Of a stretch of 64,000 nt of DNA, positions 18,650 through 27,282 are shown piece after piece. The translations under genes and the position numbers were made by a program. The DNA comes from DASSBG01 sp035699085. GTDB lineage: Bacteria > Pseudomonadota > Gammaproteobacteria > Xanthomonadales > Rhodanobacteraceae. The DNA lies in contig DASSBG010000046.1 in the NCBI GenBank assembly GCA_035699085.1, forward strand, positions 1 to 64,000, in the 5' to 3' direction. Each line of letters starts with the position of its first letter. Position 1 is the stretch's first letter. Below the pieces are notes generated by a model. The model saw only the letters and a list, made by a program, of their open reading frames with translations, did not search any database and was not told the DNA's origin.

Positions 18650-19801
18650 TCAGCCCACCGACAGCGCCGACATGATCGACGCCACCAGCAGGCCGAAACC
18701 GCTGCCGAGGATGTAGCCAAGCAATGCCAGCAGGATGCCCACCGGCACCAGCGAACGGGAATAGCTGGCGGCGAGGATCGGCGTCGCCGCCACGCCGCCG
18801 ACATGCGCCAACGAGGCAATGCCGCACAGGTACAGGTCGAAATGGAACAACCGTGCCGCCAGTATCAGCAGCAGTGCATGAATCGAGATGATGATGAGGC
18901 CGCAGAGGATGTACAGCGGCGCCTGGCCGATGCCGCTGAAGTCGCTCTGCGAGGCCAGCACCGCCACCACCGCGATCAGCAGCGTGCCGGAGATCGGGCT
19001 GGCGCCGGGGTAGCGCGCCAACGGCGTGTGCGCCACGACAAGGCCGATGATGGTGGCGAGGATGATGGTCCAGGTGGTGGCCGACACCATGCTGGAGGTC
19101 GGCAGGTAGCCGGCGGCCCAGTGCGCGATGGCTGCCGCGATCAGCGCCATGCCCAGCCACAGCAGCACGGTTTCCGGCGTGACCGGCCCGGTGGTGCGGG
19201 CCTCGACGGTGATGCGGTCGGCGCTCGATTCGGCGCGCGTCCAGCGGTTGAAGGCCGGGGCCAGGCGCGCCACGGAGAACAGCACCGCCACCCACAGCGA
19301 GTAGCACAACGCGTCAGTCAGCAGGGAAAACGCCAGCAGGGAATCCGGCATGTCGATGGCCTGCTTCACCGCGATCATGTTGGCGGTGCCGCCCACCCAG
19401 CTGCCCGACAACGCCGCCAGCGGCTCCCAGCCATTGCCCGGCAGCCAGTGGCGGAAGATCAGGAAGGTCACGATGAAGGCAATGAACAGGCTCACCGTCA
19501 CCGACGCGAATACCGCCAGCACCCGCGGCCCCAGCGCGAAGATCGCGCGCAGGTCGCAATTGATCATCAGCAGGAACAGCAGCGCCGGCACCAACTGCGC
19601 GATCAGCGTGTGCTGGGTTGTGCGGATGGCGTCGTTGACCTCCCACAGGCCGACCACCGCCAGCGCCGTCACCAGCAGGTAGGTCATCACGATCGGCGGC
19701 ATGACGGCGAAGACCTTCCAGCCGTAGCGCCGCTCAAGTGCCGGGAAGATGCCGGCGCACAGCAGCATCAGCGCCAGGTAGGGCCAGACGCTGTGAATCA
19801 T
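18650..19801 (-). CDS. DUF819 family integral membrane protein (putative permease)
   Basis: The 383-aa protein has about 10-11 membrane segments and the DUF819 (YjcL-like) signature blocks WVGGTANMIAVKQAID near residue 140 and LAHVGGVAATPILAASY near residue 340. Both are Gly-rich half-helices that suggest a two-fold inverted transporter core. Substrates have not been established for the family. In this operon, as first gene before the secreted endopeptidase and the epimerase, import of a murein peptide or amino acid is a reasonable guess. The start is the ATG of MIHSVWPYL. Confidence 0.85.
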   Translation of the reverse strand: MIHSVWPYLALMLLCAGIFPALERRYGWKVFAVMPPIVMTYLLVTALAVVGLWEVNDAIRTTQHTLIAQLVPALLFLLMINCDLRAIFALGPRVLAVFASVTVSLFIAFIVTFLIFRHWLPGNGWEPLAALSGSWVGGTANMIAVKQAIDMPDSLLAFSLLTDALCYSLWVAVLFSVARLAPAFNRWTRAESSADRITVEARTTGPVTPETVLLWLGMALIAAAIAHWAAGYLPTSSMVSATTWTIILATIIGLVVAHTPLARYPGASPISGTLLIAVVAVLASQSDFSGIGQAPLYILCGLIIISIHALLLILAARLFHFDLYLCGIASLAHVGGVAATPILAASYSRSLVPVGILLALLGYILGSGFGLLVASIMSALSVG

Positions 19802-19889
19802 CGCGCGGCGGCGCCGGTCGTCAACATGCTGCCCCCTTCGGCCAGTGCGGAATACTGATTCTTATACCACATGCTCCAAGAATAAATTA

Positions 19890-19918
19890 TTGACCTGCCC
19901 CCACCGGCATGTTACACA
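19890..19918 (+). promoter_or_regulatory. Candidate sigma-70 promoter for the transglutaminase/TonB-receptor arm
   Basis: TTGACC (19890-19895) and TACACA (19913-19918) are separated by 17 bp, within the only AT-rich patch (AATAAATTATTGACC) of this divergent intergenic region. The -35 box is good and the -10 box is poor. The distance to the ATG at 19980 is about 60 nt. Confidence 0.4.
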
Positions 19919-19979
19919 GCGTTTACCGATTGGCCAACGCGGGGGAAATGTGCGAGCGGAGCCGACCGAATCGTCCACG

Positions 19980-21491
19980 ATGCGATCGTCGGCGCAGGGC
20001 GCGCCGCGGGCATGCGCCGGCTTGCTCATGGTACTGCTGGCACTGCCGGTCGCCATCGCGGCGACACCCGCAGCCGCAGCCGCCGCGCCGGCGCCCGGCA
20101 CCGAGCCACCCGTGACCGCCATTGTCACATTGATCGACGATGGCCAGTTCGCGGCCGCCGAGGCCCGCATCGCCGCTGCCCTGCAGGCGCCCGGCCTGTC
20201 CGCCGCCAGCCGCACCGCGCTGCAGTTCCAGCGCGAGCGCATGCGACGCATCCGCCACGACTTCAGCCTCGACGCCGACGCCGTCAAGGCGGCGGTGCGC
20301 CGGCGCATCCCCGACCTCACCGACGCAGAGTTCCGGCGCTGGATGGCACACGGCCTGTTCGAGCACATGGCCATCGACGGGGACATCCGCTATTTCCGCC
20401 GCTCGCCGGGCAACCTGTTCCGGCTCAGCGCCGAGGCCCGCGCGCGCCGCGCCGAGCAGACGCCGTTTGCCGACAGCGGCCTGGAGCAGGTGACCGACTA
20501 CCACCGCAAGGTGATCCGCGAGGCGCTGGCCAGCGGCAAGAGCAGCGTCGCACCGCAGCGGGTCAAGGTGACGCAGACGCTGACGGTCGATGCCGACGCG
20601 GTGCCGGCGGGCAAGACGGTGCGCGCCTGGATTCCCTACCCGCGCGCCATCCCGGGACAGCAGGAAGACATCCGGTTCGAGGGCAGCGAGCCGGCGCAGC
20701 ACCGCATCGCGCCGGAATCGGCACTGCAGCGCACGGTCTACATGGAAAAGGCCGCGCAGGCGGGCAAGCCGACGGTGTTCTCGGTGAGCTACGAGGTCAC
20801 GCTCTATTCGCAGTACCACGCGATCGACGCCGACGAGGTGGTGCCGGCGAAGATCACGCCGGCGCTGGCGCCGTTCGTCGCCGAGCGGCCGCCGCACGTG
20901 GTCTTCACCCAGCCGATGCAGGTGTTCTCGCGGCAGGTGGTCGGCGACACCAGCAACCCGTATCGCATCGCGCAGAGGATCTACGCCGCCGTGGACGAGA
21001 TCCCCTGGGCCGGCGCGCGCGAATACTCGACGCTCTCCAACATCAGCGACTACACCCTGCACGCCGGCCACGGCGATTGCGGCGAGCAGACCCTGCTGCT
21101 GATCACGCTGATGCGCATGAACGGCATCCCGGCACGCTGGCAGTCGGGCTGGACCTTCACCACCGGCGACTACAACAACATCCATGACTGGGCCGAGATC
21201 TACCTCGCGCCTTATGGCTGGGTTCCGGTCGACGTGACGTACGGCCGGCTCGATTCGCAGGACCCGTCGCTGAAGTGGTTCTACCTCGGCGGCCTGGACA
21301 ACTTCCGCATCGCCTTCAACGACAGCTTCGCGCGCGACTTCGTGCCGGCGAAGCGGCATTTCCGTTCCGACACCGTCGACTCGCAACGTGGCGAGGTCGA
21401 GTGGGACGGCGGCAACCTGTACTACGACACGTGGGACTACGACTTCGCCTGGAAGATCCTGCCGGCGAACCAGCGGCGCGACGACAAATAA
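19980..21491 (+). CDS. Exported transglutaminase-like (papain-fold) protein
   Basis: The precursor of about 503 aa has a signal peptide (LLMVLLALPVAIAATPA) and an Ala/Pro-rich linker. The transglutaminase-core triad is visible: Cys in GHGDCGEQTLLLITLMR, His in NNIHDWAEIYL and Asp in GWVPVDVTYG (about residues 365-425). Upstream, residues 190-330 form a beta-rich domain. Such secreted proteins are often peptidases. The context suggests a role on peptidoglycan or peptides, but no substrate is shown by the sequence. GTG at 19950 with GGGGGA just before it is an alternative start that would add ten residues. It is first in the plus-strand arm, 41 bp ahead of the receptor gene. Confidence 0.82.
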   Translation: MRSSAQGAPRACAGLLMVLLALPVAIAATPAAAAAAPAPGTEPPVTAIVTLIDDGQFAAAEARIAAALQAPGLSAASRTALQFQRERMRRIRHDFSLDADAVKAAVRRRIPDLTDAEFRRWMAHGLFEHMAIDGDIRYFRRSPGNLFRLSAEARARRAEQTPFADSGLEQVTDYHRKVIREALASGKSSVAPQRVKVTQTLTVDADAVPAGKTVRAWIPYPRAIPGQQEDIRFEGSEPAQHRIAPESALQRTVYMEKAAQAGKPTVFSVSYEVTLYSQYHAIDADEVVPAKITPALAPFVAERPPHVVFTQPMQVFSRQVVGDTSNPYRIAQRIYAAVDEIPWAGAREYSTLSNISDYTLHAGHGDCGEQTLLLITLMRMNGIPARWQSGWTFTTGDYNNIHDWAEIYLAPYGWVPVDVTYGRLDSQDPSLKWFYLGGLDNFRIAFNDSFARDFVPAKRHFRSDTVDSQRGEVEWDGGNLYYDTWDYDFAWKILPANQRRDDK

Positions 21492-21532
21492 CGGTCAAAC
21501 CAACAACCACCATCATGAATGGGGAGAGCACC

Positions 21533-24500
21533 ATGGGCAGCAGTGGTCGAAATGTACGCAAGAGCATACTTTGTGCGGCGATGGGCCTCGGCCTGTCCAT
21601 GATGGCCGCGAGCGCCGCCTGGGCCGCCAACACCGATGGCGCCGTGGTCGGCCACACCAGCCCTGGCGCGACCGTCACCATCACCAACCCGGCCACCGGC
21701 TTCAGCCGCACCGTGACCGCCGACGCCAAGGGCAATTACCGCATTTCCTACCTGCCGGTCGGCAACTACACGCTGAGCACCAGCACCGGCGGCGCGCCGG
21801 TCGCGGTCACCGTGGACCTGGGCAAGGCCACCACCGTGAATCTCGGCGGCGTCACCAGCCTGGCGGCGGTCCAGGTCCGGGCCAACGCCGTGGTCTCGGC
21901 GGTGGACGTCACCTCCACCGAGTCGGCGATGAACATCAGCGCGGCGGAAATCCAGCGCCTGCCGGTGCAGCGCAACGTTTCCGCGGTGGCGCTGCTGGCG
22001 CCGGGTGTCGAGCCCGGCACCGCCGGCTTCGGCGGCATCTCGTTCGGCGGTTCGTCGGTTGCCGAAAACGCCTTTTACATCAACGGCCTCAACGTCACCG
22101 ACTTCTACAACCGCATCGGCTTTTCGGAAGCGCCGTTTGATTTCTACAAGGCCTTCCAGGTGAAGACCGGCGGCTACTCCGTCGAGTACGGCCGCACCAC
22201 CGGCGGCGTGGTCAACGCCGTGGCCAAGTCCGGCACCAACCAGTTCCACTACGGCGCCAAGCTGGTGCTGGGGCCGCGCGAATGGGAGTCGAGCGCGCAT
22301 GACAGCTATCTGGACGGTGATCGCTACATCACCCGCAGCCACGACAGCACCGATTCGACGCGCCTGAATCTTTACGCCTCCGGCCCGATCATCCGCGACA
22401 AGCTGTTCTTTTTCGCCATGTACGAGGGCCGCCAGATCAAGCCGCAGAACACCGACAACGCCGGCAACAGCCTGACCAAGGGCGACTCCGACAACGGCTT
22501 CTGGGGCGCCACCATCGACTGGAACGTCACCGACAACAACCAGCTGAGCCTGATGGCGTTCGACAACAAGAACCGCACCGACGACGTCACTTACACCTAC
22601 AACTTCGACAGCGACACGGTGGGTGACGAGCTGGCGCGCTCGTACTCGGAAAGCGGCGGCCGCAACTGGGCGCTGACCTGGACCTCGTACTTCACCGACA
22701 ACCTGTCGATGAAGCTCATGTACGGCCGCAACGACCGTACCAGCGTCTCGGCCTCGCCGGCCGACGCCGTGTGCAACTACGTTACCCGCGACGCCGACGT
22801 GGTGGATCCGGGCGTGCCGGTCGGCTGCACCAACAACCTGTCGGTGTATGACCGCGACGACCTGCGCGAGCAGGCCCGCGCGGACTTCGAATGGACGCTG
22901 GGCAGCCACCTGCTGCGCTTCGGCCTCGACCGCGAGAGCGACACCTCCGTGCTGAGCTCGCGCTATGCCGGTCCCGGCGGCATCGAGTACGACGTGGTGG
23001 CGACCACGCCCGGCGCGCAGATTCCCGACGCCGGTATCGTGCCGCCCGGTTATGACGCCTACGTGCGTGCCCGCCGCTACGAGATCTTCGGCAATTTCGA
23101 GTCGACCAACAACGCCTGGTACATCGAGGACAACTGGTCGATCGGCGACAACTTCGTGCTGAACCTCGGTATCCGCGACGAGTCCTTCAACAACCAGGAC
23201 GGCGCGGGCCGCAGCTACATCAAGATGGACAGCATGATCTCGCCGCGCATCGGCTTCTCCTGGGATGTCAAGGGCGACGGCACCACCAAGCTGTTCGGCA
23301 ACGTCGGCCGCTATTTCCTGCCGGTGGCCAACGTCATCAACATCAAGCAGGGCGGCGCCCTGCTCGACGAGCGCACCTTCTACGGCTTCGATGGCTGGGA
23401 GATCCTGGAGCATGACGGCGTGCAGTACGCCATGCCGAAGCTCGGCGAGCAGTTCGGCTTCAGCAACGACCAGGGCGACGGCAGCGTCGGCGACCTGCGC
23501 TCCGAGGTCGACGCCGACATGGACCAGGTCTACCAGGACGAATTCATCCTCGGCTTCCAGCAGCAGTTGGACGCGGCCTGGTCGTGGGGCGTGCGAGGAA
23601 TGTACCGCAAGCTGCACAACGCCATCGACGACATCAACATCAACGCCACCAAGTGCGGTCGCGTTTCCAGCAACTGGGTGATGGCCAACCCGGGCGAGGA
23701 GGTCACCATCTGGGGCGACACCGACTGCGACGGCGTCGACGACGGCTACCTGACCATCGACACCTCGAAGGCGGGCTACTGGACCGAGAACGACAACTAC
23801 GAGTACATCGACGGCGAATGGCAATACGTCAATTCCACCGGCGGCTCGCAGCGCGGCTGGGTCAAGCCCAAGCGCACCTACAAGGCGATCGAGTTGCAGA
23901 TCGACCGCGCCTGGGACAACAAGTGGATGTTCAACGCCTCCTACACGCTTTCGTGGAGCAAGGGCAACGCCGAAGGCCCGGTCAACACCGATACCAACTT
24001 CGGCGATACCGGCCGCACCGAGAACTTCGACGACCCGTTCGTGAACCTCGGGGGTTACGGGCCGCTGGCCAACGACCACCGCCACCAGATCAAGATGCGT
24101 GGCAGCTACGCGCTCAACGAGCACTGGCGCGTGGGCGGCACGCTGGACGCGCATTCGGGCGGCCCGATCACCGCCTTCGGCGTCGGCAACCCGTACAACT
24201 GGAAGAGCTACCACAGCTATTACCTGTGCGTGGACAACTGCACGCCCGACCAGACCTTTGACGACCCGCAGGAAGGCGATACCTGGAGCACCGCGGACCG
24301 GGTGTTCGAGCACTCGCCGCGCGGCGGCGCCGGCCGCATGCCGTGGTACGTGAACCTCGGCGCCAGCGTCAGCTACGAGTACCAGTTCAGCTTTGCCACC
24401 CTGCACGCCAAGCTGGCGGTCTACAACCTGCTGGATCGCCAGGAGCCGGTGTGGGTCTACCAGGAGCTCGAGCCGGGTGTGGGCGACCGCAACGACCTGT

Positions 24501-24565
24501 TCGGCAAGGAGCGTTTCCTGCAGTCCCCGCGCTACGCGCAGTTCACCGTATCGCTGGACTTCTGA
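21533..24565 (+). CDS. TonB-dependent receptor (Oar-like, carboxypeptidase-regulatory N-domain)
   Basis: The 1010-aa outer-membrane protein has a signal peptide (residues 1-34), a carboxypeptidase-regulatory-like Ig domain (35-100, GAVVGHTSPGATVTITNPATG), a plug (about 110-230, YINGLNVTDFYNRIGFSEAPFD and GYSVEYGRTTGGVVNAVAKSGTN) and a long beta-barrel ending in Phe (FTVSLDF). Oar-type receptors import large or unusual substrates using TonB energy. Flanking genes suggest muropeptides or peptides, which is inference. The ATG of MGSSGRNVRK has GGGGAG 7 nt upstream; another ATG 18 nt earlier lacks one. A strong terminator follows 13 bp after the stop. Confidence 0.92.
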   Translation: MGSSGRNVRKSILCAAMGLGLSMMAASAAWAANTDGAVVGHTSPGATVTITNPATGFSRTVTADAKGNYRISYLPVGNYTLSTSTGGAPVAVTVDLGKATTVNLGGVTSLAAVQVRANAVVSAVDVTSTESAMNISAAEIQRLPVQRNVSAVALLAPGVEPGTAGFGGISFGGSSVAENAFYINGLNVTDFYNRIGFSEAPFDFYKAFQVKTGGYSVEYGRTTGGVVNAVAKSGTNQFHYGAKLVLGPREWESSAHDSYLDGDRYITRSHDSTDSTRLNLYASGPIIRDKLFFFAMYEGRQIKPQNTDNAGNSLTKGDSDNGFWGATIDWNVTDNNQLSLMAFDNKNRTDDVTYTYNFDSDTVGDELARSYSESGGRNWALTWTSYFTDNLSMKLMYGRNDRTSVSASPADAVCNYVTRDADVVDPGVPVGCTNNLSVYDRDDLREQARADFEWTLGSHLLRFGLDRESDTSVLSSRYAGPGGIEYDVVATTPGAQIPDAGIVPPGYDAYVRARRYEIFGNFESTNNAWYIEDNWSIGDNFVLNLGIRDESFNNQDGAGRSYIKMDSMISPRIGFSWDVKGDGTTKLFGNVGRYFLPVANVINIKQGGALLDERTFYGFDGWEILEHDGVQYAMPKLGEQFGFSNDQGDGSVGDLRSEVDADMDQVYQDEFILGFQQQLDAAWSWGVRGMYRKLHNAIDDININATKCGRVSSNWVMANPGEEVTIWGDTDCDGVDDGYLTIDTSKAGYWTENDNYEYIDGEWQYVNSTGGSQRGWVKPKRTYKAIELQIDRAWDNKWMFNASYTLSWSKGNAEGPVNTDTNFGDTGRTENFDDPFVNLGGYGPLANDHRHQIKMRGSYALNEHWRVGGTLDAHSGGPITAFGVGNPYNWKSYHSYYLCVDNCTPDQTFDDPQEGDTWSTADRVFEHSPRGGAGRMPWYVNLGASVSYEYQFSFATLHAKLAVYNLLDRQEPVWVYQELEPGVGDRNDLFGKERFLQSPRYAQFTVSLDF

Positions 24566-24578
24566 CCAGCTCTCCTCG

Positions 24579-24609
24579 GGGGCGGCCCATGTGGCCGCCC
24601 CTTTTTTTT
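24579..24609 (+). terminator. Intrinsic terminator after the TonB-dependent receptor
   Basis: A perfect 9-bp GC stem (GGGGCGGCC 24579-24587 with GGCCGCCCC 24593-24601) has a 5-nt loop and is followed by eight T (24602-24609). It lies 13 bp after the receptor stop, so lysA and later genes probably need readthrough or their own promoter. Confidence 0.9.
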
Positions 24610-24614
24610 CGACA

Positions 24615-24700
24615 AAAACCGGGGTCAGAGTGCACTTTCCCGGCTTGGCGCCCGACGCGATCGGGTTGGCACGCTGAAAGTGCACTCTGACCCCGGTTTT
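24615..24700. repeat. 86-bp palindromic element with perfect 24-bp terminal inverted repeats (copy 1)
   Basis: The left arm (24615-24638) and right arm (24677-24700) are exact reverse complements with the core GGGGTCAGAGTGCACTTT, enclosing 38 bp. A second copy with the same arms but unrelated centre lies at 43975-44060. Repeats with this core are common in proteobacteria near REP-associated tyrosine transposases (recalled knowledge). The element lies 5 bp after a terminator and contains in-frame GTG codons that extend the lysA reading frame upstream. Confidence 0.9.
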
Positions 24701-24718
24701 GATTCCGGTGGACGCATC

Positions 24719-26044
24719 TTGGAAGCAACCACGACAACCAGTTCCGTCGACCCTGATCTGCCCGGCGATCATGCGCCGGGCGTAGCCGTGGACCCATCCG
24801 AGGCCATGCGGCTGGATGGCGTCGACCTGGAAGCGCTGGCGCAACGCGTCGGCACGCCCTGCCATGTCTGTTCCGCGACGGCCATCCACCAGCGCATCGA
24901 GTCCTTGCGCGCCGCCCTGCACGGGCTCAACGCGCGCATCTGCTACGCAGTCAAGGCCAATCCCAGCCTCGCGATCCTGCAGTTGATGGCCACCGCCGGC
25001 GTCGGCGCCGACATCGTCTCCGAGGGCGAATTGCGACGCAGCCTGCGCGCCGGCATCCCGGCGAGCGACGTGGTCTTTTCGGGCGTCGGCAAAAGCGCTC
25101 GGGAGATCGCCGATGCGCTCGCTGTCGGCGTCGCCCGCTTCAACGTCGAATCCGAGGACGAGCTGCACCTGCTGCAGCGCGTGGCCGAGGCCCGGCAGGT
25201 CACGGCGAGTGCCTCGGTGCGCATCAATCCCGATGTCGATGCGCTGACCCACGCCAAGATCGCCACCGGCAAGTCCGAGAACAAGTTCGGCGTAGGCATC
25301 GACGAGGCACGGCGCTGGTTCGCCGGCAGCAAACGTTTGTCCCACGTGCGACTCGACGGCCTGCACGTGCACATTGGTTCGCAGATGCTGAGCCTGGACC
25401 CGATCCGCCTGGCCCTGCAACGCGTCGCGCGGTTCTGGCGCGAACTGGAGGGCGAAGGCCACGCGATCCGCAGCATCGATGTCGGCGGCGGCCTCGGCGT
25501 CTGCTACCGCGCCGGCGTCGACCAGCCGCTGGCGGCCAGCGACTACGCCGAGGTCATCCGCGGCGCACTGGACGGCTTTGGCGGCCAGATCGTGCTGGAG
25601 CCGGGCCGCTGGCTGGTGGCCGAGGCCGGTGTGCTGCTGGCCCGCGTGATCCGCGTCAAGCAGGGCGAGTCGCGGCATTTCCTGGTGCTGGACGCGGCGA
25701 TGACCGACCTGTTGCGCCCCAGCCTGTACGACGCCTGGCATGACATCGTGCCGCTGACGCGGGAGGCACGGCCGTTGCAGGTTTACGATGTAGTCGGCCC
25801 GGTCTGCGAGACCGGCGACACCTTCGCGCGGGCGCGCGAACTGCCGCAATGCCAGGCCGGCGACCTGGTGATGATCAAGGCCACCGGTGCCTACGGCGCG
25901 GCGATGGCTTCCAATTACAACTCGCGGCCGCTGGCGGCCGAGGTGCTGCTGGAGCGCGGCCGCTACGCCCTCACCCGGCACCGGCAGAGTTTCGAGCAGA
26001 TGATCGCCGGCGAGCAGCCGGCCACGGAATGGAGCGAGCCATGA
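24719..26044 (+). CDS. lysA: Diaminopimelate decarboxylase (LysA-type)
   Basis: A PLP-dependent fold-III decarboxylase that converts meso-diaminopimelate to L-lysine. PLP-Lys is in CYAVKANPS, His and Ser in HVHIGSQML, the glycine loop in DVGGGLGVCY, EPGRWLVAEAG is present, and the dimer-partner Cys is in GPVCETGDTFA, followed by GAYGAAMASNYN, all as in DAP decarboxylases. The start is uncertain. TTG 24719 has GGTGGA at a suitable distance, GTG 24788 and ATG 24805 are alternatives, and a longer frame begins inside the repeat at 24680. It overlaps the M19 dipeptidase gene by ATGA. A place among muropeptidase genes suggests use of DAP released from cell wall. Confidence 0.88.
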   Translation: MEATTTTSSVDPDLPGDHAPGVAVDPSEAMRLDGVDLEALAQRVGTPCHVCSATAIHQRIESLRAALHGLNARICYAVKANPSLAILQLMATAGVGADIVSEGELRRSLRAGIPASDVVFSGVGKSAREIADALAVGVARFNVESEDELHLLQRVAEARQVTASASVRINPDVDALTHAKIATGKSENKFGVGIDEARRWFAGSKRLSHVRLDGLHVHIGSQMLSLDPIRLALQRVARFWRELEGEGHAIRSIDVGGGLGVCYRAGVDQPLAASDYAEVIRGALDGFGGQIVLEPGRWLVAEAGVLLARVIRVKQGESRHFLVLDAAMTDLLRPSLYDAWHDIVPLTREARPLQVYDVVGPVCETGDTFARARELPQCQAGDLVMIKATGAYGAAMASNYNSRPLAAEVLLERGRYALTRHRQSFEQMIAGEQPATEWSEP

Positions 26045-27282
26045 CCACGACACTCACGCTGCTCGGCGCGGCCACCGCGCTGGCCTGGCTGGGCGCCACC
26101 GGCGCCGCGGCGGCAGGGCAGCCGCACGACCCGCCGATCACCATCGACACCCATGTCGACATTCCCTTCAACTACATGCGCGAGCCGCGTTTCGACGTCG
26201 GCCAGCCGACGCGCCTGCTGGTGGACCTGGGCAAGATGGAGCGCGGCGGGCTGGATGCCGCGTTCTTCGTCGTCTGGGTGCCGCAGGGCCCGCTGACGCC
26301 CGCGGGTTACGCGAAGGCGCGCATGCAGGCCGAAAAGAAGTACGAGGGCATCGGCCGCATGCTTATGCGCTACCCCGACCGCATCCGCCTGGCGACCACG
26401 CCGGACCAGGTCATGGCCAACAAGCAGGCCGGCCTGCTGTCGGCAATGATCGGCATCGAGAACAGCTATTCGCTCGGCCACGACATCCATCGCCTGGATG
26501 CGGCCTATGATCGGGGGGCGCGCTACGTCGGCCTGGTGCACGTGGGCGACAACGACCTGTGCACCAGTTCCCAACCCGACGTCGAACACGGCGAGCCGGC
26601 CATGAACAGCAGCGGCGACCACGGCATGACGCCGTTTGGCCGCGCGGTGGTCGCGCGCGCCAACCGGCTGGGCATGATGGTCGACGTCTCGCACGCCTCG
26701 GACAACTGCACGCGCGACGCGCTGAAATACTCGAAGGCGCCGATCATTGCCTCGCACTCCTCGGCGCGCGCGCTGATCGACAACCCGCGCAACCTGCCGG
26801 ATGACCTGCTGCGCGCGATTGCCGCCAGGGGCGGCGTGATCCAGGCGGTGGCCTACAAGGAGTTCCTCAAGGTCGACCCGGGCCGCGCCGCCGCCGAGGC
26901 GAAGCTGGCGAAACAGGTGGCGCGCGCCAGCGGCCACGCCAGCTACGACAGCGACCGCGACGACTACACCGCGGCCATGGCGGCGGGCATGGCGCGCATC
27001 CAGCAAAAGTATCCGCTGGCGACGCTGCAGGACTACGTCAGCCACATCAAGCACATGGTCAAGGTGGCCGGCATCGACCACGTCGGCATCGCCTCCGACT
27101 TCGACGGCGGCGGCGGCATCACCGGCTGGAAGGATGCCTCCGAGACCCGCAACGTCACCGCCGCGCTGCACGATGCCGGCTTCAGCGACGCCGACATCGC
27201 GAAGATCTGGGGCGGCAACCTGCTGCGCGTCTGGCGCGAGGTCGAGGCGGAGGCGGCGCGGGAGCAGGCGCGTGCGGAGTGA
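26041..27282 (+). CDS. Membrane dipeptidase-like peptidase M19, exported
   Basis: The 413-aa precursor has a signal peptide (ALAWLGATGAAAAG). Binuclear zinc ligands of the renal dipeptidase family are present: DTHVD near 37, Glu in MIGIENSYS near 140, His in VDVSHAS, His in IASHSSARAL, and the Asp region IASDFDGGGG near 345. M19 enzymes hydrolyse dipeptides and accept a D-residue at the C-terminal side, so L-Ala-D-Glu-type substrates in the periplasm are plausible. Translation is coupled to lysA upstream (ATGA) and overlaps the downstream fusion gene by 11 bp. Confidence 0.92.
   Translation: MTTTLTLLGAATALAWLGATGAAAAGQPHDPPITIDTHVDIPFNYMREPRFDVGQPTRLLVDLGKMERGGLDAAFFVVWVPQGPLTPAGYAKARMQAEKKYEGIGRMLMRYPDRIRLATTPDQVMANKQAGLLSAMIGIENSYSLGHDIHRLDAAYDRGARYVGLVHVGDNDLCTSSQPDVEHGEPAMNSSGDHGMTPFGRAVVARANRLGMMVDVSHASDNCTRDALKYSKAPIIASHSSARALIDNPRNLPDDLLRAIAARGGVIQAVAYKEFLKVDPGRAAAEAKLAKQVARASGHASYDSDRDDYTAAMAAGMARIQQKYPLATLQDYVSHIKHMVKVAGIDHVGIASDFDGGGGITGWKDASETRNVTAALHDAGFSDADIAKIWGGNLLRVWREVEAEAAREQARAE

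Noticed and set aside
24680..24718. Longer lysA starting at GTG inside the palindromic repeat
   Set aside because: The added residues come from the repeat arm (HSDPGF) and have no counterpart in DAP decarboxylases. A downstream start is more likely.
21437..26053. A 1538-codon open frame on the minus strand
   Set aside because: It runs antisense across the TonB receptor, the palindromic repeat and lysA. Its translation is Val/Asp/Ala/Arg-rich without family motifs, as expected for a shadow frame in high-GC coding DNA.
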